Shown here piece by piece: positions 11,490 to 27,000 of a stretch of DNA of 64,000 nt. The notes beneath the pieces are model-generated. The model searched no databases, was not told where the DNA came from, and was given only the letters and a program-made list of their open reading frames with translations. The position numbers and the translations under genes were made by a program. Origin of the DNA: Beroe ovata (Eukaryota > Ctenophora > Nuda > Beroida > Beroidae); NCBI GenBank assembly GCA_946803715.1, contig CAMPET010000060.1, positions 47,357 through 111,356 of the forward strand, read 5' to 3'. The stretch's first letter is position 1. Every line of letters begins with the position of its first letter.

Positions 11490-11562
11490 AGGTTCGACCG
11501 GGTTTTGAACCCGGGACCTTCTGCGTGTTAAGCAGATGTGATAACCACTACACCACCGAACC
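11490..11562 (-). tRNA. tRNA-Val (anticodon AAC)
   Basis: On the minus strand GGTTCGG pairs with TCGAACC to form the acceptor stem (one G-T wobble). A D-arm GTGTAGTGGTTATCAC, an anticodon arm TCTGC-TTAACAC-GCAGA with anticodon AAC, and a T-arm CCGGG-TTCAAAA-CCCGG follow, with discriminator T. The A- and B-box internal promoters are present, and a TTTT tract shortly downstream can serve as the pol III terminator. There is no intron. The gene lies antisense in intron 4 of the giant RING-protein gene. Confidence 0.95.
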
Positions 11563-12077
11563 GACGATGGCCAAGAAATTAGTGTCAATATAATGTGTCA
11601 ATATACCCTTCCTAAAATTGCGCTACAGAACGGATCCTTCCAGCTGATTTTTTAAAAAAGTGGGTAATCTGAGAGACGTCCAGTTATGTCCGCGTTGATT
11701 CAATTATAGTGATGGGGAAGATGTTTTTGGAGATCCATAGCCGTTTCTTAAAAGTTCCATTTGAATTTTTCTTGGAACGGTAGTATGAACTTCACTGTTC
11801 TCATAGCATTCCCTGGATAGGATTTTGTACACGAATGAAAGAATAAAACATTCTTAAATATAAAGGTGGCAGATCTTGCCCTCGCTTAAGCCTAGGTCAT
11901 TTCTGAAGCATAAACGTAAGGCGCGGCGATTGGTTAGCGATCAAATAGTATTTTTCCCCGGAATTTGAAAGATTGCGCGGCGCGCGCGGACTATTTCGTA
12001 CGCGCAATGTTTTTACTTGTTGCCACACTGATGCGGTGACTGTGAAACCCAAGCGTAAAATAGTTCTCATGTTTCAG

Positions 12078-15000
12078 AGACAGAAAGAGAACAACGCCAC
12101 GATCCTAAATGGCGGTGAGGAGTCTCATACGCAGCACCGAAAGAAGAAAAGTTTGTCGGAGCGTAAGTCTAAATCTCCAGATAAGAGATCGTCTCAAAAC
12201 GGCACGAAAAACCCAGACCCTCACAAACCCAGAAAACGACGTTCACATGAATCCCCTGGTCACCCATCCCCACCCAAACTTCAGAGACATAGCAAGAGTC
12301 CGCACAAGACAGAAAGTAATGAAAGTGAAATCGTTGCGTTGCACAAAGACTACAGTATTCTAAAATTTGCAAATAGCAGAGAGAGAAAAGCTGTGAAGAG
12401 CCGCTCCCCATACCGAAAATCAGAGTTTGATCCTCGTAATATGACATGTTTGAGTAGCGGTAGTGAGGGTATTTCCTCTGATGGTAGTACTGAGACGGTA
12501 ACAGAGGAAATGGACATCATCAGTTACAATTCTCATTCGAACTATCTGAAACAGTCATCAAATCATGAGACCCACATGAGGGTTGTCGAAGAAAAGCACC
12601 AGAAACTAAAGAAGAAGAAAAAGAAGCGTCATGCGAAAGTGGAGAATGATGTTCAGATGTCAGATGACAAAGTTGAGGTCGAGGAAGAGGGTTCGGTGAC
12701 GTACAGCTATGTCTCGAAAAGGACATACTCCGTCCAATCTGTTAATTCCGCGGTACTCAATCACATAACCAACCCAGAGCCGTATACTGCTCTCCATAGA
12801 AACAAGAAATCCATCGCTGAATACGTTGCCAAAGCTGATGTTTTCCGCAACGAAACTGTTGTCAAAAGAGAGCCAGTCCCAGTGTCCTCTACCGCATCGT
12901 CATCGGGAGATGACGCGGGCAATGACGTCACTGACAACAGATCTCCACACTACAAGGCCACGCCTCCTCCACGACCCCCGCCGTTCTCTCCCGACTGTAA
13001 TGATAGTGGGAAGGGGGGTGTATCGCGGCACAAATCTCACAAGTCTCCCGCCCCAAAACCTCCGGGTCCCAGGACTCCAGTACCAAAACCTCTTGTGGAG
13101 AAACCTCCCGTTCCCCCGCGACCTAAAGTCAGCCCCCTGTCACCGAGCCATGATAACTACGCGGCTCAACTCGAGTCGTATAAAGCTAGGTTAGCAGCTG
13201 TTTCAAATCGATTTAAACAGGAATCTCAAACCGTGGTGGTGAAGCAGGAAAACAGCTCCTCGCATCATGTACATCATGATAAACCCGATTATGGGGGAAC
13301 AGATTTCCTCAACAGAATTCCAGAACAGGAATTCAACAAAGGCTTGAACAAGTTCCTGAATGATCTCATGAATCGGATTCAAGACAGGATACAGGATGGA
13401 ACACTGTACTTATCTGAGGATGATAAAGATCGGTCGAGTGACTCGTATGATGAAATTGATGAAATGGATGAAGAGCAATTGGCGAATTCTGAACTTGTCA
13501 AACCGCTTTTCAATACAATCAATCAAAACCGGGATTACAATAAAAACGTTGATGTAACAAAATCAATCGGTCTAAGCACATCAATTCTTCCATCACTATC
13601 GCTAGCAATGCCGCATCCATCATCAAGTGGTCTTGGTAGTGCCAATACTTCCTACACCACAAATCAGGATAGCTTTCACTCTCTCGACTCAACGCTACCA
13701 AGAGGCAATGTAGGTGTTGGTGTACAGACAGAATTTGGAAAATCGCCAAGGAAGAATGTCTCAACGCAGCAATTCAAGCACACGCAGACGGACCTATCAG
13801 ACCGAGAGGTCCACTCATCACAGGAGACTAATAACGATTCCTCCGACTTAACACAGACGAAGTCGGATGTGTCAGTGGTTTGTAGTTCGACCGATGATAA
13901 CAACAGACTGACAACTGAAGACAAGGCTACTGGAACCGAAGACTTCATCACTGAACATCATGACGGTTCCACATACCAGTCTCAGGTTGACTCATCTAGC
14001 TCCTCTGATCCAAGATTCGCAAATCAGATAATGAGCAAAAGTCCGGCTAAAGGAGTCACCAACTCAACTGCAACTGTCAAGACATACAGCAGCAAACCTC
14101 CTAAGCCGAGGCTGATTGCAGAAAGCCCGGATCCCACTTCCAACGAATCGACTTTATCGAGAAATTTGAGACCTGGAGGATTGATGGTGTCCACAGATTG
14201 CAGCAGTTATGAACTGGATCTTGTCCCAGGAGTATCGGATGACGTTAGCAAACCCAGTAGTAATGATGATATGTCAAACATCTCTACACCTCAGAGTACC
14301 CTGGACAGAAAAGTGATAACAATACCGACAATTGATGGGAGCAGCACAAGTGCTAGCATATCACCTGACCAACTCCAATCTGTTGATGACAGACCTTCTG
14401 ATTCTCCAGAGAGACATGTCACGTGGTCGAAAGATGTGCAGCACATTGATCCCCCTCCTTCCAAGGGATCAACGCCAAGAACTGTGGTAGAGGAAGGCGT
14501 GCTTCAGACTAACCAGGACCAGGTTTTTCAGGTTGATACCATGATAAACGACACGGGCCAGATTCAGGTCGAGAGTGCTGAGACTCCAGTGACCTCCGCG
14601 GCAGCTGCAGTTGATGAGCAAGTTGTGGGTCATGCAACTGTTGAGATGGATACAAATCCATATCCTTTCATGAATCTCAAGCATGTTGATATTCCTCGGA
14701 CTGGTAAAAAGAACTTTCCCAGAGTCAAGACCCATTCGGTCATAATCCCTGATCGTAGGAGGACTTACAGTGATCTTGACTATCCTAAACAGACCTCAGA
14801 CTTGTTCGAGAGAAGCTCTTACGACAAGATTCTGAACAATTCCATCAATAACATATCAAGTGTCGGTCAGTTGGCTCCGAATATATTGCCTAATCTAGCA
14901 AGTGCTGTCGGCACAAGAACTAGAAACATTTCCAGTTCCAGTAACGTTTCTAACAGCAACAGTGGGCATATTGACATTGTGTACAATAACTTGGGTGGTG

Positions 15001-18000
15001 TCAAACCATCAAACCTAGCTTCTTCCCGGGATAGTCTTTCTAATACAAGTTCTTTTGGTTCAGACACTCTGAACGATCGATCAGATCATTGCTTGCCTGG
15101 AATTAACGAGATATCAGTTATCGAGGAAGAGATAACAAAGAGACAGAAAGTGATGAACGATGAACCCTCATCAGTTACATCACCCACCTCTAACATTGTT
15201 TCTGATCGTCTTTATGAAGATCTTGTGCCCAACAGGGATAATCACGCCACTGCCACAATGAGAAAGGCGTTCAACACTTCAGACATGATTGCTCGGACCT
15301 CTAACTATCATCCAAATGATGATCTCTTTATTGATACCGATGGTGGAAGTTCTGAAAAACTTGTAGCAAAGAACTTTGGTCAAGTTAGAGAAGATGACCC
15401 AAACATATCCGGAGAACCAAGTCAGAAATTCGAATCTAAAGAGAAGGGAATCCACTCAGCCGCTGATATGAAAGAGGAACTGGAAGCTTCTATCACACCT
15501 GCATGCTCAACCTTAACCAATATTGTTGACAATGTAGTTAAGAAAGATTTAGACGAAGCAAGGAGTACAATAGGTGGAAAAGAAGAAAATACCGTAGATG
15601 AAATGGAGGATTATGTAATGACAGATGATATTACCAGAGTGAATACGGAGAATGAGCAAATATCTGAGCATGAGATGATGAACCCAAGTTCAGAGTTGAA
15701 TGAAAGTAAAGGTTGTGACAGTCTTCCTGTAATTGAAGGAGAAGACTTGGGAGGACTCTATGCATTCTATGAAAATTCTCAACCCGAGCAATTACTACTT
15801 GAAGAGACCCCATTGACAGAATTCCAGGATGCAGCCTCTCCCAAGGCAAGGGATTTTCTAAGCAATGAGGAAGATGCGACTAGTAGCAAAGTCCCTGTGC
15901 AGTCAGATGTTCCTGAGAAGCGCACTTCTATTTGTGAAGCTGCAAGGAAGGTCATATTCGAGGTCAGGAAAAAGGAAAGGAGATCATCTGTAGGGGATGA
16001 ACTGGATGATTCAAAACTGGCGAGTGGAGTTAGGAAAAGATTCCCCTCATGCCAGTCCTCTTTCACTTACAGTGAGTACAAAAAAGAGTTTCCAGTTGCC
16101 TTTCCGTCTGTGACTAGCGTTGAATCGAAGCCAGCAAATAATTTCAGCATGGCTTCAAGGAGGATACAGAGAAGGGTTTCAGATGGAGACGAGGCAGTGT
16201 CTGAGGGCCCTATTAACCGCCCACAAAGAATCCCATCTTGCCAATCAACCTTTGATTACCCTGAAGTTTCAAATGTCAGAGCAGGAGCACATATTCAGGT
16301 CGAGGCACTGAATCCTTTATGTGATGATCATTCAGGCAAGACAAAAGTAAAGTCTTTGCCAGTCCAGCGTCATCATTTTCTAACACAAAAGCGTGAGAGA
16401 AGGGTTTCCTCTGGAGATAATAAATCGCAGTTGAAAGTTCCATCCAGTAGCAGGACTCGCACATCATCGTGCCAATCATCTTTGTGGTGGGATATTATAC
16501 AAGAAATAGATGCTCCCCATCCACCAGCATGTGGTGTACAGGGTGAGGTTGACACTGCCATGGAGACAGTGAATGACAATAATAATGTTGACAATAGCCC
16601 CACTGACCCTGTAGAAGGTACAACCAAAGATGGAATGATGGTTGAGCAAACTAAAGTTGATGATGAAGATGAGAATAAAGTACCACTACCAGAACCTGAA
16701 AATCCTGCTATTCTTGTTAAAGAAGTTCTTAATAAGCTCCCTGAAACGTCATCTTGGATAGATGATACTCCAAATGAAGCGAAAGGTAAAAGGGGGAAGA
16801 AAGGTAAAAAGGGGAAGAAAAATAATGGCAAAAAGAAAAAGCAGCAGAGTCCAATAGGATCATTCACCGCCCCTGAAACTTCTCAGGTGTGCTATGAAGA
16901 ACCTGCCGAACAAATCAATGTGAGTCATGAGGAGGATTCTGGTAAGTCTCAATTAAAGATACCGATATCATTGATTGGAGGTCTTAGTGAAGCTCTGGGG
17001 TTTCCCCAAGATTCAAGTGCTAGCACAGAAGTAGATAGTTCTATCACGTTTGTGACCATTATGGAAGAACCTCTTCCATCCAATATTCCTGTCATTGAAG
17101 ATGAGGAGAAGAAACTTGATGAATCAGCTACAACTCCTGTGATAGATGCTGCACCGACAGCTTCAATGAAAATATCATTTTTTGATGGTCTGGTACCATA
17201 CCAAAGGCGTGAAAGAGCAGTTTCTGTAAATGAGGAGAATTCAGAAGTTGGGTGCCATGCCCTTATAAGAAGGCGGTTTTCATCTTGTGGATCCAGAATA
17301 AGCTATGAGGAACGTGGCAGTTCAAGATTAGATCAAAGGAAGGTGGAAGAGCAAGTCACTGAACCAATAGTGGCTGGCTCTCATCCTAGCATAACAGAGA
17401 ACATTGAAACGATGGATAATGATGACGTCAATTGTAACGACCCTGAGAGCAAACCAGAGAATCCCGTTGAAGAAACTGATCTTGGTTATACAAAGTTAGA
17501 ATCAAGTAAGGGAAAGAATAAGAAGAAGGAGAAAAAGGCAAAGAAAAATAAGAAGAAATCTGAAGACCTGGAATCAGATCATGATGATGAGGCTACTGCT
17601 GAGCAACCGGATGTTAGGAATATAGTTGTTATGTGTGATGGTATTTGTAGAGAAAACAAGGATACAATTATTGAAGAAGAGCCATATGCTAAACCTGATC
17701 AACAAATTCTCGAACCTGAAACGATGGAGCTTGATGTTGCTGAGCCTACTCCATCTCTGGCAGAAGATTCAGTTGAAAAGAAGAAGGGAAAGAAAAAGAA
17801 GAAAGGGAAAGGTGAGAGAAATTCTCCGGATCCCGTCGTTGAAGTAGATACACCATCCTCTCTCGATAGCAAAAATACAAGCAAAGGAAAGAAAAACAAA
17901 AAGAAGGGTGGGAAGAAAAACAATGTTAGCCCTACGAACATGTCCATTGATACCGAGCCTGATTCAGTACCAGTAGCAGAAATTCAAACCTCGATCAGGA

Positions 18001-21000
18001 CAACCAGTGTTCCAAGTGGTGATGCTATAAATCCTGGTGAATTGACTGAGTTTGTTGCAGAAGTTACACATGATGAAGCTATAAAAGTTTATGATCCAGT
18101 TATCCTTAAAGAATCTCCAAAACCTGTTATCAATCCCAAAGTGGATTATGATTGTGCTCTTGGTGGCCGACATAGTCGAACTCCCGAGTACATAGAGAGG
18201 GTTGAACCAAGAGTAATGTTTGCCGGATGCAAAGGACCAGCAAAGGACAGATCGTTCTCCAGTGAGTCTCACAGACCAGTAACTAAAGAGAGGTACAGAA
18301 GATACTCTTCTTTGTCTGCTTCATCTAAACCAGTCAGTGTCAGTTGTGTAAGTCTCCCAGTTGATAATCATCTAGGTGGTACTTGTAGTCAGTCATCATT
18401 AAATTTCGAAATGAGGCACAAGGTTACAAACTCACATGGAATGTATTTGCCATCGTGTGGTAACCTTTTCACAAGGGATCAGATAGCTGATAATTATGGA
18501 GTGGCTGATGTTGAATTTGATGGCCACCCTTCCGATATCGGTCACCACTCAAAGTTCCCTAACAATGATAAATTTAAAGACAAGCAGACATTCACAAGTT
18601 TGATCAAGAGTTGGATTGCTGATAGGATCACACCAAGTGGGAAAAAGAATAAATCACTCAACACAGCACCTGCGAAAGTTATTTCAAATGAATATGCAGG
18701 AGTCCAAGCTGCTACTCTCCAATCAGAGCGACCCAGCTACCTGAAACTGGAAAAGAATTATTCTTACTTAACAGAAATTTCATCTGAAGAGGACACTGAT
18801 ATCACACCTCGACCAGCAGCAGGTGATGCTGGCGCTCCTGGGGTTCCATTACCTGATAAAACCCCAGTAGATGATTGTGCTATGCTTCTCCTTCCAAAAG
18901 TAAGAATGCGACCTAGTTCTCTGAAATTAGAGGATTCCCCATCTCATCAGGAGAAATTCAATTATGACTCTAATGTGATGGGAAAACCATTGAAAAAGAC
19001 CCCTTCAGCAAATGACGTCACTTACAACAACTCGTCGTATCTAAACTGGCTCCAGACCATGACCGATGTAGCTGGTGTACAACCAGGCTCTGTCAAAATT
19101 GTGGGGGTTCCAAAGTTGCACCAATGTCATCGTAAAACACAATCTGATGGTCATAAAATCAAGGTCACATTTTTTGACAACCTTTCTCCGGTATTCCCTG
19201 ACAGTGAAATCAACATCATTCATCAATCAGTTGGAGATGTCACTACGGCTGAAGTCAATTCTTCTAGACAGAGAGTAAGATCAGCAATTTGTTCTTCAGA
19301 CAACAAAAACAAAGAATTTGACCAGTCCAACAAAACACCATCTGCTGATGACATCAACAAGTCATGGAAAAGTCTCCTGAAATCATGGATCTTAAGCACC
19401 CCCTCAGACAGAGTCAATTGGCAGTCACAAGACGAGATTCGTAAGAAAGCTGTAACTCAAGCTCAGCGTAGATACTCAGAGGGTTTGTCAGCAGATATCG
19501 TGAATGATGCACTTATACATCCCATTGACCTTTCCAGTGAACCTCCATCTCGTGGTGAAAATGTTATAAGCCACCACGACAGTCTTTCTTGCAAGTCTGA
19601 TTTACATATTCCAAAACCAACTGACCCAGACTGCATTGCATTGTACCTTGACACCAAGATAGCTGAGTTGAGAGATGCTCATATTTTCGAAGCACCACTG
19701 CCATTTGATTCCTATCCTGATCAAGCAAGGACGGATCATCATGAAGCTGAAGCTGAGGTGGATGGAAACCATGGAGCTAATCTTCCTCAATCATCCAGAG
19801 TTCGAAGTACTAGTGCCACAGATGATGTACATCACGGCAGTCTTAATGATACGGCATCAATTGCATCCTTCAACTATCAAAATACACTCACAGAAGGGGT
19901 AACACTTGATAGATATCTAGACGAGGCATTGACGAAGCTGAAATCAAGATCAATATCAGGGTCAAGTTCATCTGACGGCGGGTCTCCATCAGTTGATGGG
20001 ACCTCTATTCAAAAACATCATCTGAAGGCAAATTTGTCTGCAATTGTTTGTGTTGTAGAAGGAGGAAAATATTCCAGGTTACCTTGTTCTCCTATCCGTG
20101 ATGAAAAGGAAATAGCTGAGGCTTTCAAGCCGAAGCACAGTCCCGGTTTCAACCCGACATTCGAGGAATCAGAGTACAAGGAGGTGCCAACAGTTTCAGT
20201 CAAGTCCTCTCCCAGGATAAATGACACTTTTTCCTTTATACCTCTGGATAGCAAATTTCATCCACGGAATGCAAGTGCTTCCAGGATATCAGAAAAGAGT
20301 ATTGAATTTCATGATCATGGGCGAGATGTTCCCACTGTAGCAGTTACTGAATCTTCATTCAAGTCCTTGTCAGACAGTGATCTGGTCACGCCTGAGTCAG
20401 ATATTGACACGAAAGAGCATCCTACTGACAAGTTTCGCAATCAGCTGATCATCAGTCCTCTTCCGAGAAGAAGATCCCGGTCAGATTCATATCAGGCCCT
20501 GATTAGAGGTGATGATGGTCATGGTATTTTCAGCGAATCAGACTTAGATATCTTCATTACTCCTAAAAAGAATGTATCTGTATTCAATATGGCCGATGGG
20601 CGGAAGATAAGCTATGATATGGAGACCAATATCGAAACTGTCATCAGCAACCCTAACAATATCGCCCAGGATACACCTGATATAAATCCAACATCACTTC
20701 GACCTGTCCTGGATCATCTGGACAAGATGAAACTCGAGTTTGATGATCTGGCTTTATACCTGGCTGATTCAAACAAGGCCAGTAGCTCAGCTGTACGCAG
20801 GGCAAACTCGTTACCAGGTGAGAGTTCAGACAGATACTCCGGAGTCAAGACTCCTCAGACTGATCAATGGGTGAAAGAGATCGATATGAAGGAGTTGACT
20901 GATATGATAAATGATTGGTGCAATACAAAGGAAGACTTCAAAAGCTCAGTTGAAGAAATATTAGATGCCATGGTCAGTTCAAAGGAGAAAAAGGTTGGTT

Positions 21001-24000
21001 CTCTCGGAAGTGAATCAAACTCAGCTGAAAGTTATAAATCAATAATTCCTGAAAAATCAGTTGAGATTGCAAGTTCAAAGCTCCAAAAACTTATTAACCG
21101 TTTCAAATTCAAGTCAACCCCTGAGCTTAATGACCAGGATTCAACCATAGGTCAATCTCTAGGGGGATGCAATTCCCTTCATGATATCACTCTTCATAAG
21201 AACAAGTCTTCAGCCTCCTTACATGATGAGAAATATGAGGTACCAGTTGTCAGCAAAGTCAAAAGACGTGATTATGATCATGAATTTGAATATAGATCCG
21301 ATAGTGATATGGATATGAGAGGTCCACTGGGTCAAGAGGGACACAGAACCGGTAAGAAAGGAAAGAAAGGTTTCTTTGCTACCTTGAAGGACAAAAAGTA
21401 CCATACGAGCAGTGATGATTTCAAGCTTGACCCTGACGGTTTTCTTTCACATGTTATCAAGACAAAGAAATACCACAGGAGCAGTGATTGGATTGGTCCG
21501 AAATATAAAAAGAAGCGTGGATTTTCAGATGCATTGATCAGAGATCCAACAATTCCAATCCCCAGGAGATATTATGATGAACCAATTGTAATCCATCATG
21601 ATCGCTACTATAAGCCACCAATTTTACTCGACAATGATCCTCATCCCAATTATGGTTATGCGGTGAATCATGGATATGCAAATGACTCACTACCAAAGCA
21701 GATAATGCTAGCTTCAAACGTTAATCACAGATTGGCAACTCTACCAAAAGGACATAGTCAAGATCACTACACATCACCGACTCATGAGATGACATTCCTT
21801 GACATTGACCAATATCCCTCCACAAAGATGAAAAGAACCAGGTTCAACAGTGAGTGCCATAACCGCACTGATACAAAAGTTTCACCTTTAAACATCAACT
21901 CTATCAGTGATAACATGCTTCAAGACATAGCTTCATTGCCGAACATACCAACAGCTAAGAGAACAAACAGATTTAGGACAAAATCTTCCACTAGTAAAGT
22001 ATCTGTGACAAGTCCTGCAAGTGACAGTAAGCATTCTGACATTGATTCTCTCCCTGATGTTCCCAACCACCCTTTGCCCCCAAAATCGAAACTTGAGCGA
22101 CCTAATTTTCTCCACCTCGAGTTCACCAAAGATGAACTGGATGATATTTACTCATCAATCAAAGCATCAGATGACTTGAAGTCAAATTCAAAAGCCTCGA
22201 GCAAGAAGCAATCTTCAGTCCAAACATCAACTCCAAAGGCGTCCCTTAAAGATCAACAACTGGATATACCGGCCCAAGATAGAAATATCTTCAAATTGAA
22301 GGGCAGCTCATCAGAGAGCGTTCCTGTAACACCAAGAATTGATAATGACACCTTCATTTTACCTGAGGCGAAAAAGTTCATGAAAAGCTCTCTACCACTT
22401 TCATCTGGTAAAAGTGTCTCCAGCGAGTGTGTGTACGAATTCAGGTCAAATATAAAAGGGTCATATGGAAAATTTTCTCTTGATGATTGTGTATACCAAA
22501 CGGTGAAAACTTTAGAGGCGTCAGATGATTCGGTATTTGTTGCAAGGGGAGATATTGGGGAGGACTATGGGCAAGATATTAATCAAGGAAGCTCTACATC
22601 AGGAAGCTTGATTGACGATACCATCGAGAATATCAGTATGTTACATGATATTGAAGCACGCTTCAACAAGTTGTCAAACTCTGGTGCAAGTACTGACAAT
22701 GCAATGAAGCAACCCGGATTCACTCATTTATCCCAAACATCCAGTGAGGGAATGCGTGATAATCCAGCAGAGAATCTAGATTCTCCCGTGAGTTTTTCTG
22801 CAACTGAGAACATCCAGAGTAAAGACTCAAAGTCGTATTACAATCTATCATATGTAAATGATGTGTCTTTCAATGAGTCTCAAAATGAAAATTGGGGAGT
22901 CTCGAAGTCAGCTCCTGATCATGATACTTTGTGTCCTAAAAGACTAGTGAGATGCTTCTCACTGCCTGATGACCTTATGAAACGTGGGCAAGAGTACAGG
23001 CGCAGTTTGGACAGTGATGACATTTATATGTACAGAAGAGACTTATCTAGTGACTTTGGTGGTTCGCATGCCAAACTGAGGCATGGTAGAAGTACGGAAT
23101 TGTCAAGATCTGATGCTATATTTGTTAATAGGGATGATATTCATTCAGACTATGGAGCATCAAATGATGTCTTGTCCGAGTTTAATAGGAACTTTATATC
23201 ATTATCTCAACATTGTGGCCAGAGTGATGAGTATTTCCTACCATTCTCGATATATGATCAAAGTCCAGAGGATCCAGTCCTTAAAACCATTGACATAGAG
23301 GATAGACAGTCATCAAATGAGCAGGATACTCAGTTTGACGGCTATACCTCTTCATGTTCAGACAGAATAGCATGTGGCAGCGGCTCTATGGAGTATGATG
23401 GTCATGGTCTTCAGGTATCCATGACAGAAAATATGTCTGGCACAGAGAGCAATATTGATAACATGAACCAATCAGACAGATATGGTTCTAACGATTTTAG
23501 TATCAGCTCAGGTGCACTATATTCTGATGAATTTGAGTTTGGTGAATCAAATTCATATGATCCTAAAGACAGTCAGGATCAAGACCACAGTACAGAAGAC
23601 GTTCCAGAAGGGTATCAAGTGATTGAATACGGTGCAAACAATGTGTCAATTTGCCCAATTGATGCGTGTGGAGATCACGAGGATTCTCATTCATCAGACA
23701 TTGCAGAATCATACATTGACCTAGGAAGCTCTTGCCAATCAATAAAGGAGTTAGTCACCTCAGCAAGTCATGAAAATGATGCAGATACCCATTGCTCTTC
23801 AGCAGAGTATATGAGTGATCCTATTTCTCTATCTCATCTTGAAATAAAGACAGATTGGTTGACTCATCCAGAAGGGTTCGAAAACCTCATTTATTGGGAG
23901 GAAGAGGTTGGAAGTGTGTCATCTGAACGATCTTTATTATCACTGAGTTGCACAAGTTATGAGAATCTTGCAGATTCTGATGACCTTCCAGAATTGGAAG

Positions 24001-27000
24001 AAGTTCTTTATTTGCCTACTTTGAAATCAAATGACCATGATAGAACGAGTCCATCATGTGAAAAATCTGGGTCTATTTCTCATCTTTCTGCATTCTATTC
24101 GGAAACATACCCTCATATCTTGATTGAAATTGATGCTGATGAACCATCTGATACAGCCTCTATCATGTCAACTACGAGTATAAGAAGCATTGATGATAGT
24201 TTCGATGTCACAGTTGAACAGGAGATTGTCTCTGTTAAATACTCTGTAAACTTTACTGGGGGAGAGCCGTCCACAAATTCAGCAAGAGCTGAATCTTTTT
24301 CTGAATCTCAGTCTGAGAGTGTATCCGAGTTTTCAAGAGGATCTCTTCACTCTGAATGTTGCTCTGTCGAAGATGGTGTTGATGTTTCACTTGAATCGAT
24401 GTCGACAGAGAGTTATGGTGATTTAACTGAGCTGTTAGACACAAATTCGATTACTGTACAATCTTTATGCATCGAGGAGTCATCTCCATCCAAAATGGAC
24501 TGCAATATCGACAAACTGACAAATTTTGAAGATGAAAGGATAAACCTGGGTGGACTGAGTGAAGTTGACACATACTATACATCTGCAGATGACTTGATGT
24601 CGCACTGTGAATCTGATTATATTGATCTTCCAGATATTGCCATCTCTCTTGACCACGCAGCTCTAGCCATATCAATTGCAAACACCGGCATGTCTGAAGA
24701 AACTCTGTTAACAGATGACAGAAAAGCTGTTGGAGATGATATGCTCCTAAATCCACCACTGCAGATCTCACATGAGGTACAAGACCATGATTCAGGTATT
24801 ATGGATTCAGGTGTTATGGAGAAAGAGAGTGATCAGTGCCTTATGAAGCCAGAAGCAAGCTCTGCAGCAGACCTTACCGATGTTGTTCAATCAGAGATAC
24901 CTTTGCATGAGGAAGATTTTAATTCCTTCTGTTCAGATTGCTCAATACTCTCGACTACTACCGTCAGCTGCGACAGGAGCCTAGAGAATACTGATGTTGA
25001 AGTTGAAGAATGCTTGTATGCAGCCAATACTTCTTCCATGGATAAGAAGGTCTCAAAGCTTCTCAGAGGTATTGATAAAAGGGCACTGACTTGTCAACCA
25101 GATTTTGTGATTGAAAAATCAACGAACAAGATTGATGGGGTTGCTCTATCTATGACTGATGTCGATACCTATTACACATCAGCTGATGACGATTGCACAT
25201 CCCTGTGTGATCATGATGAGATAAAGGATGACTTTTCCGATTTCGTGGATGACTTTGCAGACTTTGGTCATGATTCATGTGAAGGAAATGAGAATGACCT
25301 CTTGTGTGAGAATGACCTCTTGTGTGGAGATGTGTCGAGTTTGAATTCATCTGATTCTGTCTTGTCTTTGAGTGTAGAAAGTGTGTATGATGAAAACGTT
25401 GAGTGTCCCACGCCAACTGTCTCGGAAGAACTTTTAACGTCTGATGGCTCGATCATGGATATGAAAGTGAAAGCATATCTCAATGAAGAACGTGTTGATA
25501 TTGAGGCTGCAAAAACCAAACCCAGTGAAGGTTTGCCAAGAGAATTAGAAACAATCGTTTCTTTTGATGGTTTGTCTTATTTCAGTACCAATATAGATGA
25601 CTCGACATCTAACCATTCTGCTTCATCCCTCTCAACAGAGAGTGTTGAATTAGATTCGGTCTCTTCCGATTCTTCAATACCTGCTATGGAGCAGGCTGTT
25701 ATCAGTCACAATCCCGCTGCAATGGAGCACAAAGTAGCCAGATTTATCCAATCAATGATGAGCGATAATACTGATGGGCTGTCTGAGGACTTCATTGAAG
25801 AAACTTGTAAGAATGGAGAGAATTATGATGATATTGAGAATGATGTGTATGTAACAACTGATGTCGACACCTACTACACTTCTGCTGATGAGGATTATTT
25901 GTCCACTTGCGACTTTGATAACGTGTCAGACTCATATACTAAGTTTGATGAACTGCCTGAATTTCAAGACATAGTGATTGGCCTGGAAATTGAAACTGAA
26001 GTAGACCTCAGAGCTGGTCCAACTGATTCACTTTGCCCTTCGGCCTTATTAGAACCAGATGAATTGGGCATTGAATCAGACGAAGATACCACTATAGTTG
26101 TTGATGAATCCAATGCCATAATTGTGAATTACAGTGAAATAGATGCATCTGAGATGGCTGTGACAGGCGGCCTTGATGGTGATCGATGTAACCTTGTCTC
26201 GAAAAAAGATGATATTGTTCAAGACAAGGTGATCACAAGAGTGACTTCTGATAAAACCCCGACCAGTACTCTACAATCAGAATGTTCTCTATCAACATCA
26301 TCAATCATGAGTAACATCACAATTGTCCCCAGGCCAGCAACAGATGATCCTTCCGCCCTGGCAATTGAGCCCGAATCTTCTGGTCCTTGTGAAGATATTG
26401 ATGATGCTGGTGACAGTGAAGCATTTCACTTGACAGATATCGATACATATTACACATCTGCTGATGATGAATACAGGGAACTGATGGAATCTGACTCCTA
26501 TGAAAACGTCATGTCGTGTGACGACGCCATATGCTATAGCAGCGTTGACGATGAAAAAGACTCTGCAGATATCATATTGCCACCACATGATATGACTAAA
26601 GATGATGATCAAGAAAACCTCCCCACTAGCAAAGGTTCTGAATTTTGGATTGAGGAAGATGTAGAGTTAAGTAGATCCTCTTCAGTTCTTTCGATATTAG
26701 CATCAAGCTTGGTAAGTTCTGATGATTTTGATGTAGTTGTCAACTCTAATAATGTTGAGCTTGATTCGTCAGTCATGGATCTCAAAATAAGCAAATTGCA
26801 CTCAGGCAATACCCGTCTTTCTGAGGTCTCACTTAATGACTGGATTTGTATCGACAGGGCTGAAGATCACGTTTTTGATGAGAGCAAGCCCTCTGAGGAT
26901 GAAGAAGTCATTCTGTTCCACAATGTACTAGAAGACAGCATCACAGATGCTAGTTTCGTGTCAACTGACATCGATACATATTATACGTCTGCTGATGACG

